The notes under the pieces were generated by a model that was not told where the DNA came from, ran no database searches, and saw only the letters and a list, made by a program, of their open reading frames with translations. From NCBI GenBank assembly GCA_902782715.1, contig CACZOG010000073.1, forward strand, positions 1 to 7,177: 7,177 nucleotides of DNA, in the 5' to 3' direction. Of this stretch, positions 1 to 5,845 are shown one piece after another. The stretch is from an uncultured Lachnospiraceae bacterium (lineage in GTDB: Bacteria > Bacillota > Clostridia > Lachnospirales > Lachnospiraceae). Every line of letters starts with the position of its first letter. Position 1 is the stretch's first letter. A program made the translations under genes and the position numbers.

Positions 1-45
1 ATTTTACAAACAGATCATTCCGAAAGAATTCCCCTTTTACACAGC

Positions 46-75
46 AAAAAGCCTCCTTTTCCCGGGAGGCTTTTT
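46..75. terminator. Rho-independent terminator of an upstream gene
   Basis: An 11-bp perfect stem (AAAAAGCCTCC at 46-56 and GGAGGCTTTTT at 65-75) encloses an 8-base loop. The GC-rich core is flanked by an A run and a T run, so it could terminate transcription in either direction. No coding sequence is recognisable in bases 1-45, so the gene it serves lies outside the window, most simply on the left reading plus. It also insulates the gene starting at 154. Confidence 0.85.
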
Positions 76-153
76 GTGTTATATTTAAATATATTTGCAG
101 GCCGAAAACAGTGATTCGGATGCCATTATATTTGTATCAAAGGAGATTCTTTT

Positions 154-1176
154 ATGCCACATTCATCAGGGGGCGGCTCTCACGGCGGCGGTTCGCACGG
201 CGGAAGTCATCATTCCTCTTCAAGAAGTCATTCATCAGGAAGCAGCAGACCTGCCAACAGGGTTTCCAATAAAGCATTTCCCGGAGCTAAAAGATATGTA
301 TATTTTGAAAACAAGGCCCCGGTCTTCATATATACCAATTACAATCTGCATAAGAGAAGAACCGGTGAAAGAATATATGTTATTTTTTCCTATCTTCTTA
401 TTATGACTTTCGTATCGGCGATCAGTATTTTTCCGTTTGCCCATCTGCCGAAGAAACTTGACACATCGACATATACATCAACCATAGAAATAGCAGATAC
501 CATCCATATAATCGATGACAAAGCCGATTTGGCGGCATCACTTAAAGAATTCCAGGATGAGACCGGAATCACTCCTGCCCTGATCACGGTTCACAATGAA
601 GACTGGGAAAAAAATTACGTATCTCTGGAAGCATACGCATATGATCTGTATGTTAATGCGTATCCCGATGAAATGCACTGGCTGATCGTTTATTCCGAAC
701 CGACAGATCCCGATCCTGATTTTAATGACTGGAAATGGGAAGGAATGCAGGGCGACGATACAGACGATATTTTAGGAGACAGAGAAACATCTTTGTTTAA
801 CAGAACTCTGCACGACAACCTGCTCAGACGTTCACAATATACAGTAGATGAGGCTGTCTCAAACGCTTTTGACACGTTAACACCCGTTGCTATGAAAAAG
901 TATATTCCCAAAGGAGCGGTGATCGCATTAGCCGTAATTAACGGATTTCTGTTACTCTTCTGCTGGTTATCTCTTGATCTTCATCCTAAAAAGGAAAGAT
1001 TATATCGTAAGGCAGTTGAGTGTCCCGAGCAGTTCGTGGATCAGGAAGCATGCGAATACTGCGGCGGAATCTACATTGTCGGACTCAATACCACGTGCCC
1101 GAGCTGCGGTGCTCCCGTAAAACCGCATGATTACACGGTTGATAAAGAAGGCAATGTGACTAATATTATTAAATAA
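154..1176 (+). CDS. Two-TM protein with His/Gly/Ser-rich N-terminus, TPM-like domain and C-terminal zinc ribbon
   Basis: A 340-residue membrane protein of unknown function. The start is supported by AAAGGAG (139-145), 8 bases before ATG. Residues 1-32 are low complexity (SSGGGSHGGGSHGGSHH) and could bind metal. TM1 spans about 74-97 and follows the basic stretch HKRRTGER, so the N-terminus should be cytoplasmic. Residues about 117-250 should then be outside. They resemble the TPM fold (PF04536): a helix with KADLAASLKEFQDETGI, a strand PALITVHN, then MHWLIVYSEP. TM2 spans about 253-275 and is followed by basic HPKKERLYRK. A zinc ribbon with C300/C303 and C315/C318 then lies in the cytoplasm. 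Many TPM proteins carry a Gly/Ser-rich tail at the C-terminus; here such a segment is at the N-terminus. The TPM call is from pattern only. No convincing promoter is seen. The first array hairpin, 27 bases after the stop, could terminate it. Confidence 0.9.
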   Translation: MPHSSGGGSHGGGSHGGSHHSSSRSHSSGSSRPANRVSNKAFPGAKRYVYFENKAPVFIYTNYNLHKRRTGERIYVIFSYLLIMTFVSAISIFPFAHLPKKLDTSTYTSTIEIADTIHIIDDKADLAASLKEFQDETGITPALITVHNEDWEKNYVSLEAYAYDLYVNAYPDEMHWLIVYSEPTDPDPDFNDWKWEGMQGDDTDDILGDRETSLFNRTLHDNLLRRSQYTVDEAVSNAFDTLTPVAMKKYIPKGAVIALAVINGFLLLFCWLSLDLHPKKERLYRKAVECPEQFVDQEACEYCGGIYIVGLNTTCPSCGAPVKPHDYTVDKEGNVTNIIK

Positions 1177-1203
1177 TACTGAGAAACAAGAGTTAGAAAG
1201 GTT

Positions 1204-1248
1204 AAAAGCTATAGTTTTCGATATGAATTCGAAAATTATAGCTTTTTT
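1204..1248 (+). terminator. Long-stem hairpin with T6 tail after the TPM-like gene (array unit 1)
   Basis: An 18-bp stem pairs AAAAGCTATAGTTTTCGA (1204-1221) with TCGAAAATTATAGCTTTT (1229-1246). It contains one G-T wobble, has a 7-base loop and continues into T6. It starts 27 bases after the stop codon of the gene at 154-1176 and has the right shape and polarity for an intrinsic terminator of that gene. It is also the first unit of the hairpin array and has the longest stem of the ten. Confidence 0.6.
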
Positions 1249-1895
1249 GAGTTAATTAAAGGATATGCAGTAGTCAAAAGCTATAAATTCAAAGAAGACT
1301 AATAGATTTATAGCTTTTTTCGGCAAAATAATGGATGAGTTGGGGTGAAAAGCTATAAATTCAAGAGTAAATGAATGATTTATAGCTTTTTTCAGCAAAT
1401 TTATTGAATGAGCGGGGATCAAAAGCTATAAATTAAAAAGTAAATGAATGATTTATAGCTTTTTTCGTCATATTTATTGGATGTGTGAGTATGAAAAGCT
1501 AAAATTCCTAGAGAATTTGAAAAATTTATAGCTTTTTCGTCAAATTTACTGAATCTGCGGTGGCGAAAAACTATAAATTCAATGGAAAAAGAAAGATTTA
1601 TAGCTTTTTTCAGCAAATTTATTAGATGAACGGGGATCAAAAGCTATAAATTCAACGGAAAAAGAAAGATTTATTGCTTTTTTCATCAAATTTATTAGAT
1701 GAGCGGGGATCAAAAGCTATAAATTCAACGGAAAAAGAAATGTTTATAGCTTTTTCTGCCCTTATGCAACAATATGCAGCATTTAAAGGCTATAAATTCA
1801 AGCATAAAAGATAATATTATAGTTTTTCAGACAAACCCAAAAGCTATATAAAAAAAGCCATAAATTTCCTAAAGAACACAGGATTTATAGCTTTT
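1204..1895 (+). repeat. Tandem array of ten terminator-like hairpins, 72-73 bp period
   Basis: Ten units start at 1204, 1276, 1348, 1421, 1494, 1566, 1639, 1712, 1785 and 1853. A typical unit is 45 bases: left arm AAAAGCTATAAAT, a 17-base loop, and right arm ATTTATAGCTTTTTT. Units 2, 3 and 4 have perfect 13-bp stems. Units 1, 8 and 9 carry G-T wobbles, unit 5 a bulge, and units 6, 7 and 10 one mismatch each. An extra orphan left arm sits at 1839-1848. Units are separated by 25-29 bases (28 in the centre) that are themselves conserved, roughly CAGCAAATTTATT then GAATGAGCGGGGATC, so the true repeat is about 73 bp. The outer runs are asymmetric (A4 before, T5-T6 after), giving plus-strand terminator polarity. 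The array fills the gap between two convergent genes. The family is not recognised. Confidence 0.93.
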
Positions 1896-1928
1896 CAATC
1901 CACATAAAAAAGATATAAAAAGATCAGC

Positions 1929-1954
1929 GCCGGGCAATCATATGATTGCCCGGC
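1929..1954 (-). terminator. 26-bp perfect palindrome, likely terminator of the adhE-kinase transcript
   Basis: The arm GCCGGGCAATCAT (1929-1941) is followed at once by its exact reverse complement (1942-1954). Read on the minus strand it begins 25 bases after the kinase stop codon and is followed by GCTGATCTTTTTATATC and then a T run. This fits an intrinsic terminator for the minus-strand operon, although the first T run starts about 7 bases after the stem, further than usual. On the plus strand it is followed only by ACTTTC, so minus polarity is favoured. It is far more GC-rich than the neighbouring array hairpins and unrelated to them. Confidence 0.7.
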
Positions 1955-1979
1955 ACTTTCATTTGGAAAAGATCACTGT

Positions 1980-2729
1980 TTATTCATAATCAACTACGTT
2001 TGTCCAGGAAAGCAGGAATTCTCTCTCCTCTTCATTTCCTTTAACGGATTGGCTGGCTGCTACGATGGGAAGCCATTTCTGAACGTACTGCTTGGCCGTA
2101 TCGCTCTTCTTGCAGAAAAGGTCAAGGTATTTGTCGGCAATATCTTTCTTGCCCTTTAAACAGAACGTAAGATATGTTCTTGCCACATCCGCTGATGCGT
2201 TTCCGCTTGTTACATGTGCCCAGTCAATGATATAGGCCTTGTCATCAGGAGTAATGATAACGTTTGACGGAACGAAATCACCGTGGCAAACCTTATCATG
2301 CTCGGGAAGTGATGCAAGTCTTGTATGAAGTTCATAACGGGTAGTTGCATCAAGTGTTGTTGCAGAGATCTTTCTCTGCATTTTTTCTTTTAACTTGTTT
2401 AAGTTGGCAACCTTCTTGGAATGTACTTCCATCTGAAGATCCACGAAACGGTTTAAGTATTCATCGATCTTCTCGGGATGATCGTCCATCATCTTCTGAA
2501 GAGTCACACCCTCGACAAATTCAGTAGCGATCGCCCACTGTCCGTCAATCTTACATACTTCTCTGACTCTGGGGATATTTAATCCGCAGTCTTCTACTCT
2601 TGCCTGGTTGCAGGCTTCATTTAAAATGTCAGCCTTTGAATATTCATTTGAAAAGACTTTGATCGCAAGATTTCCGTCTCGATAAACTTTTTTGTTCTTT
2701 CTTTCTGCTATGACTTTATCTAATTTCAT
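1980..2729 (-). CDS. APH/choline-kinase-family phosphotransferase
   Basis: A 249-residue cytoplasmic kinase of the aminoglycoside phosphotransferase/choline kinase fold; the substrate is unknown. The N-lobe has a candidate ATP-contacting lysine in LAIKVF (K24) and a candidate partner glutamate in ILNEAC (E38). The hinge is likely WAIATEFVEGVTL (65-77). The catalytic loop is CHGDFVPSN (148-156) with the expected Asp151 and Asn156. The metal-binding Asp169 lies in YIIDWAHV, and a later DVARTYL (181-187) matches the family's conserved Asp/Arg helix. All core residues are present, so it should be active. The start is supported by AAGGAG (minus strand, 2737-2742), 7-8 bases before ATG. It lies 56 bases downstream of adhE in the same direction, with no T-tailed hairpin between, so read-through from adhE is likely. 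An antibiotic-resistance role is possible from the fold but nothing here supports it; small-molecule or sugar phosphorylation is equally likely. Confidence 0.92.
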   Translation of the reverse strand: MKLDKVIAERKNKKVYRDGNLAIKVFSNEYSKADILNEACNQARVEDCGLNIPRVREVCKIDGQWAIATEFVEGVTLQKMMDDHPEKIDEYLNRFVDLQMEVHSKKVANLNKLKEKMQRKISATTLDATTRYELHTRLASLPEHDKVCHGDFVPSNVIITPDDKAYIIDWAHVTSGNASADVARTYLTFCLKGKKDIADKYLDLFCKKSDTAKQYVQKWLPIVAASQSVKGNEEEREFLLSWTNVVDYE

Positions 2730-2785
2730 GTTTAGTCTCCTTTCAACACCATTTAATCAGCTTCACTTACTTTTAAGTCTAAAGC

Positions 2786-5401
2786 TTAAACCTCTTCATG
2801 TTTACCATAGTAAGCATTTAAGTACATCTGCTTAATCTCACTGATAAGCGGATATCTGGGGTTAGCTCCCGTGCACTGATCGTCGAAAGCCTGCTCAGCC
2901 ATTTCATCGAGTCTGTCCAAGAATTCTTTTTCATCGATTCCGTATTCGGCAATCGTCTTCTTGATTCCGATCTTCTCTTTTAACTCATCAAGGGCTTTGA
3001 TAAGATTCTTAAGCTTAGCTTCGTCATCTTTTCCGCCGAGTCCGAGATAATCGGCAACCTGAGCATATTTCTCAAGTGTATGAGGATGATCGTACTGTGA
3101 GAATGTACCCATCTTAACCGGAACTTCGCTTGCGTTAAACATTAAGACTTCGTCAAGCATCAGAGCATTTGCAACACCATGGGGGATATGGTAGAAGGCT
3201 CCGAGCTTATGTGCCATTGAGTGGCATACGCCAAGGAAAGCGTTTGCAAAAGCCATACCTGCCATTGTAGCGGCATTAGCCATCTTCTCTCTGGCTTCGG
3301 GATCGTTTGCTCCGTTATCGTATGCTCTGGGAAGATATTCAAATATCATCTTAAGCGACTGAAGAGCAATTCCGTCCGTGTAGTCATTAGCCATAACGGA
3401 AGCGATAGCTTCGAGGTTGTGCGATACTGCGTCAATACCTGATGCGGAGGTCAATCCTTTAGGTGCGCTCATCTGCATGTCGGCATCTACGATTGCCATG
3501 TTGGGAAGGAGTTCGTAATCGGCAAGCGGATATTTAACACCCGATACTTCATCGGTAATAACTGCGAAAGGCGTTACTTCGGAACCTGTTCCGGCTGATG
3601 TGGGTACTGCGATAAAGAAAGCTTTTTCACCCATCTTAGGGAATGTGTAAATACGCTTTCTGATGTCAACAAATCTCATAGCCATGTCTTTGAAATCTGC
3701 TTCGGGATGCTCATAGAGAACCCACATGATCTTGGCTGCATCCATTGCAGAACCGCCGCCGATGGCTATAATGCAATCCGGCTTAAACTCTTTCATCATA
3801 TTTGCACCCTCTTTAGCACATGCAAGCGTAGGATCGGGAGCTACATTCGAGAATGTCTGATGGATGATTCCGAGTTCATCGAGTTTATCCGAAATGGGTT
3901 TGGTGTATCCGTTTTCAAAGAGGAAAGTATCGGTAACGATGAAAGCTTTCTTCTTGTTGTAGTAAGTTTTTAATTCCTCAAGGGCAACGGGAAGGCAGCC
4001 CTTCTTGATATATACTTTAGAAGGTGTTCTGAACCAAAGCATATTGTCTCTCCTTTCCGCAACGGTCTTGATATTCAAAAGATGTTTAACACCAACGTTT
4101 TCACTTACGCTGTTACCGCCCCATGAACCGCAGCCAAGTGTGAGTGAAGGCGCAAGTTTAAAGTTGTAAAGATCTCCGATACCACCGTGGGAAGAAGGTG
4201 TATTGATAAGAATACGGCAGGTCTTCATTCTCTCGCCGAATTCGGCAATTTTTTCTTTTTCAGTAACCGTATTGATGTATAAAGAAGATGTATGGCCGAA
4301 ACCGCCGTCTTCAACAAGTCTTTCTGCCTTGTTTAATGCATCTGCAAAGTTCTTTGCCTTGTACATAGCAAGAACGGGTGATAATTTCTCATGAGCGAAT
4401 TCTTCGGAAAGTTCAACGCTCTCAACCTCACCGATTAAGATCTTTGTCTTCTCGGGAACCTTAACACCTGCAAGTTCAGCGATCTTAAATGCACTCTGAC
4501 CAACGATCTTGGCATTAAGAGCACCGTTTATAAGGATTGTCTTTCTAACTTTGTCGAGTTCGTCTTTTTTAAGGAAATAGCATCCTCTGTCTTTGAATTC
4601 TTTTTTAACTGCTGTATATACTTTCGTATCAACAATGCATGACTGTTCGGAAGCACAGATCATACCATTGTCAAAGGTCTTCGAATGAATGATAGAGTTA
4701 ACAGCAAGAATGACGTCTGCACTCTCATCTATGATAGCGGGTGTATTACCTGCGCCAACACCGAGTGCGGGCTTACCGCTCGAATAAGCAGCCTTAACCA
4801 TTCCGGGACCGCCTGTAGCGAGAATGATATCAGCTTCTCTCATAACAAGATTGGTCATATCAAGCGAAGGAGAATCGATCCATCTGATAATGCCTTCGGG
4901 GGCACCTGCTTTAACCGCAGCATCAAGAACGATCTTAGCAGCAGCGATTGTCGATCCCTTTGCACGTGGATGAGGACTGAAAATGATCGCATTTCTTGTC
5001 TTTAAAGCTATGAGTGCCTTAAAAATAGCAGTTGATGTCGGGTTCGTCGTAGGGATAACCGCTGCGATAACACCGATGGGCTCTGCGATCTTCTTGATTC
5101 CATATGCCTCATCTACTTCTACTACACCGCATGTCTTTGCATCTTTATATTTATTGTAAATATATTCCGAAGCGTAGTGGTTCTTAATAACCTTATCTTC
5201 TACAACGCCCATTCCGGTTTCTTCAACCGCCATTTTCGCAAGAGGTATTCTCTGTCTGTTAGCAGCCATGGCAGCTTCATAAAAGATCCTGTCAACCTGC
5301 TCCTGGGAATAATCTGCGAAAACCTTCTGAGCTTCTTTTAATTCACGTAAAGCTACTTCGAGTTTTTCTACGCTGTCGATAATTCCGTAATCTTTTTCCA
5401 T
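2786..5401 (-). CDS. adhE: Bifunctional acetaldehyde-CoA/alcohol dehydrogenase AdhE
   Basis: AdhE reduces acetyl-CoA to acetaldehyde and then ethanol, oxidising two NADH, and is a cytoplasmic fermentative enzyme that assembles into spirosome filaments in known cases. The 871-residue length is full for the family. The N-terminal aldehyde dehydrogenase half (about 1-445) has GVGAGNTP (214-221) and the catalytic cysteine C249 in MICASEQS. The C-terminal iron-dependent alcohol dehydrogenase half (about 455-865) has the nucleotide-binding GGGSAMDAAK (548-557) and PTSAGTGSEVTPFAV. The four metal ligands are all present: D657 and H661 in GIDAVSHNLEA, H727 in CHSMAHKLG, and H741 in HIPHG. Their spacing matches the E. 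coli enzyme. The start ATG (5401) follows AAAGGAG (minus strand, 5410-5416). It heads a probable two-gene transcript with the kinase. Its promoter is flanked by two Rex-like operators, suggesting NADH-responsive control. Confidence 0.98.
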   Translation of the reverse strand: MEKDYGIIDSVEKLEVALRELKEAQKVFADYSQEQVDRIFYEAAMAANRQRIPLAKMAVEETGMGVVEDKVIKNHYASEYIYNKYKDAKTCGVVEVDEAYGIKKIAEPIGVIAAVIPTTNPTSTAIFKALIALKTRNAIIFSPHPRAKGSTIAAAKIVLDAAVKAGAPEGIIRWIDSPSLDMTNLVMREADIILATGGPGMVKAAYSSGKPALGVGAGNTPAIIDESADVILAVNSIIHSKTFDNGMICASEQSCIVDTKVYTAVKKEFKDRGCYFLKKDELDKVRKTILINGALNAKIVGQSAFKIAELAGVKVPEKTKILIGEVESVELSEEFAHEKLSPVLAMYKAKNFADALNKAERLVEDGGFGHTSSLYINTVTEKEKIAEFGERMKTCRILINTPSSHGGIGDLYNFKLAPSLTLGCGSWGGNSVSENVGVKHLLNIKTVAERRDNMLWFRTPSKVYIKKGCLPVALEELKTYYNKKKAFIVTDTFLFENGYTKPISDKLDELGIIHQTFSNVAPDPTLACAKEGANMMKEFKPDCIIAIGGGSAMDAAKIMWVLYEHPEADFKDMAMRFVDIRKRIYTFPKMGEKAFFIAVPTSAGTGSEVTPFAVITDEVSGVKYPLADYELLPNMAIVDADMQMSAPKGLTSASGIDAVSHNLEAIASVMANDYTDGIALQSLKMIFEYLPRAYDNGANDPEAREKMANAATMAGMAFANAFLGVCHSMAHKLGAFYHIPHGVANALMLDEVLMFNASEVPVKMGTFSQYDHPHTLEKYAQVADYLGLGGKDDEAKLKNLIKALDELKEKIGIKKTIAEYGIDEKEFLDRLDEMAEQAFDDQCTGANPRYPLISEIKQMYLNAYYGKHEEV

Positions 5402-5438
5402 TCTTTAATCTCCTTTCCCCTGACTGAAATCATTGAGA

Positions 5439-5456
5439 TTGTTATTTTTTTATCAA
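5439..5456. promoter_or_regulatory. Candidate Rex operator, downstream (5' UTR) site of adhE
   Basis: TTGTTATTTTTTTATCAA matches the clostridial Rex consensus TTGTTAA-N4-TTAACAA at all but two defined positions. It lies just downstream of the likely adhE transcription start, where a bound repressor would block initiation or clearance. It differs from the second site (5506-5523) at a single base. Rex is a known NADH/NAD+-sensing repressor of fermentative dehydrogenases in Firmicutes; its action here is inferred. Confidence 0.65.
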
Positions 5457-5470
5457 TCTTTTATGTTTTC

Positions 5471-5498
5471 AGTATAACACATGTTTTTCAAATTGCAA
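5471..5498 (-). promoter_or_regulatory. adhE promoter, SigA type with extended -10
   Basis: On the minus strand, TTGCAA (5493-5498) stands 16 bases before TATACT (5471-5476). The -10 is preceded by TG at the extended -10 position (TGTTATACT). The predicted start is near 5464, leaving a leader of about 60 bases before the adhE ATG. The promoter sits between the two Rex-like sites, with the upstream one ending about 8 bases from the -35. Confidence 0.65.
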
Positions 5499-5505
5499 TA
5501 CCTTT

Positions 5506-5523
5506 TTGTTATTTTTTTAACAA
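5506..5523. promoter_or_regulatory. Candidate Rex operator, upstream site of adhE
   Basis: TTGTTATTTTTTTAACAA matches the Rex consensus TTGTTAA-N4-TTAACAA at all but one defined position. It lies immediately upstream of the predicted adhE -35. Start-to-start distance to the second site is 67 bp. Two near-identical copies bracketing one promoter make chance AT-rich matches less likely. Confidence 0.75.
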
Positions 5524-5574
5524 TTTCTGTTCTCCCCCTTTTTTTAATAATAAAATATGAATATTAAAAAGCAC

Positions 5575-5603
5575 TTGCATACTTGAAATCATTTTGATAT
5601 AAT
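5575..5603 (+). promoter_or_regulatory. Promoter of tRNA-Trp
   Basis: TTGCAT (5575-5580) and a perfect TATAAT (5598-5603) are separated by 17 bases. The predicted start is about 5610, roughly 10 bases before the mature tRNA end, which suits a short tRNA precursor. Confidence 0.75.
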
Positions 5604-5619
5604 ACACTTCGTTGACTGT

Positions 5620-5690
5620 AGGGGAATCATACAGTGGCAGTATCACGGTCTCCAAAACCGTTCACGGGAGTTCGAATCTCTCTTCCCCTG
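5620..5690 (+). tRNA. tRNA-Trp (anticodon CCA)
   Basis: The 71-base sequence folds completely. The acceptor stem is AGGGGAA with TTCCCCT (5620-5626, 5683-5689) and discriminator G5690. The D stem is ATAC with GTAT around a 7-base loop containing GG. The anticodon stem is ACGGT with ACCGT around loop CTCCAAA, with anticodon CCA at 5652-5654. The variable loop is 4 bases. The T stem is GGGAG with CTCTC (one G-T pair) around TTCGAAT. The 3' CCA is not encoded (TTTACC follows), so it must be added enzymatically. It is transcribed alone from its own promoter and has its own terminator. Confidence 0.97.
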
Positions 5691-5693
5691 TTT

Positions 5694-5728
5694 ACCTCTC
5701 AAGGCTAAGTGCTTTGAGAGGTTTTTTT
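5694..5728 (+). terminator. Terminator of tRNA-Trp
   Basis: CCTCTCAA (5695-5702) pairs with TTGAGAGG (5714-5721) and is followed directly by T7 (5722-5728). It starts four bases after the tRNA end and separates the tRNA from the deacetylase gene. Confidence 0.9.
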
Positions 5729-5757
5729 GTGTAACTTTTATTATACTACATTTTAAA

Positions 5758-5763
5758 TATAAT
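5758..5763 (+). promoter_or_regulatory. Possible -10 box of the deacetylase gene
   Basis: A perfect TATAAT lies 82 bases before the ATG in the AT-rich gap after the tRNA terminator. The expected -35 position (CTTTTA or TTTTAT near 5735-5741) is poor, so this is tentative. A promoter is needed here because the tRNA terminator isolates the gene. Confidence 0.35.
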
Positions 5764-5845
5764 ACGATATGTTTTAATGCTCTCTTCTATTTTATTTTAT
5801 TATTTGGTAAACTTATGAATATACGAAAACACAGGGAGGTTCGAT

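Larger units (their letters stand above)
1177..1979. other. Gene-free convergent intergenic region
   Basis: No credible gene lies here. The stretch holds the hairpin array (1204-1895), an A-rich linker (1896-1928) and a 26-bp palindrome (1929-1954). It separates the plus-strand gene ending at 1176 from the minus-strand gene ending at 1980, so no promoter is required in it and none was found. The only sizeable open frame (minus, 1419-1640) is made of repeat units and has no protein-like composition. Confidence 0.85.
5402..5619. other. Divergent control region between adhE and tRNA-Trp
   Basis: This stretch holds the adhE leader, its promoter, two Rex-like sites, and the back-to-back tRNA promoter. 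It also has a 9-bp AT-only inverted repeat (TTTTTAATA at 5541-5549 and TATTAAAAA at 5562-5570, 12-base loop) of unknown meaning between the two promoters. No open reading frame in it looks real. Confidence 0.75.

Noticed and set aside
127..132. TATATT as -10 box of the gene at 154
   Set aside because: The predicted start would fall at or inside the ribosome binding site, and no -35 stands at a suitable distance.
95..406. 103-residue plus-strand open frame
   Set aside because: It overlaps the well-supported gene at 154 in another frame, has no proper ribosome binding site and shows no domain.
1419..1640. 73-residue minus-strand open frame
   Set aside because: It consists of hairpin repeat units, is low in complexity and has no ribosome binding site.
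1204..1895. CRISPR array
   Set aside because: The regular spacing is suggestive, but the spacers are similar to one another, the repeats are themselves full hairpins with variable arms, and no cas gene is in the window.
1204..1895. Integron attC sites or an insertion-sequence remnant
   Set aside because: No cassette genes, integrase, transposase or target-site duplications are visible, and the units follow each other without cargo.
1980..2729. Aminoglycoside resistance gene
   Set aside because: The fold is shared by many metabolic kinases, and there is no resistance-cassette context and no substrate-specific motif I can name.
2730..2785. Terminator between adhE and the kinase gene
   Set aside because: Only a weak TTTAAG/CTTAAA stem is present, without a following T run.
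4685..5005. 106-residue plus-strand open frame inside adhE
   Set aside because: It is an antisense shadow of a highly conserved coding sequence with no ribosome binding site and no recognisable protein features. The same applies to the other plus-strand frames within 2786-5401.
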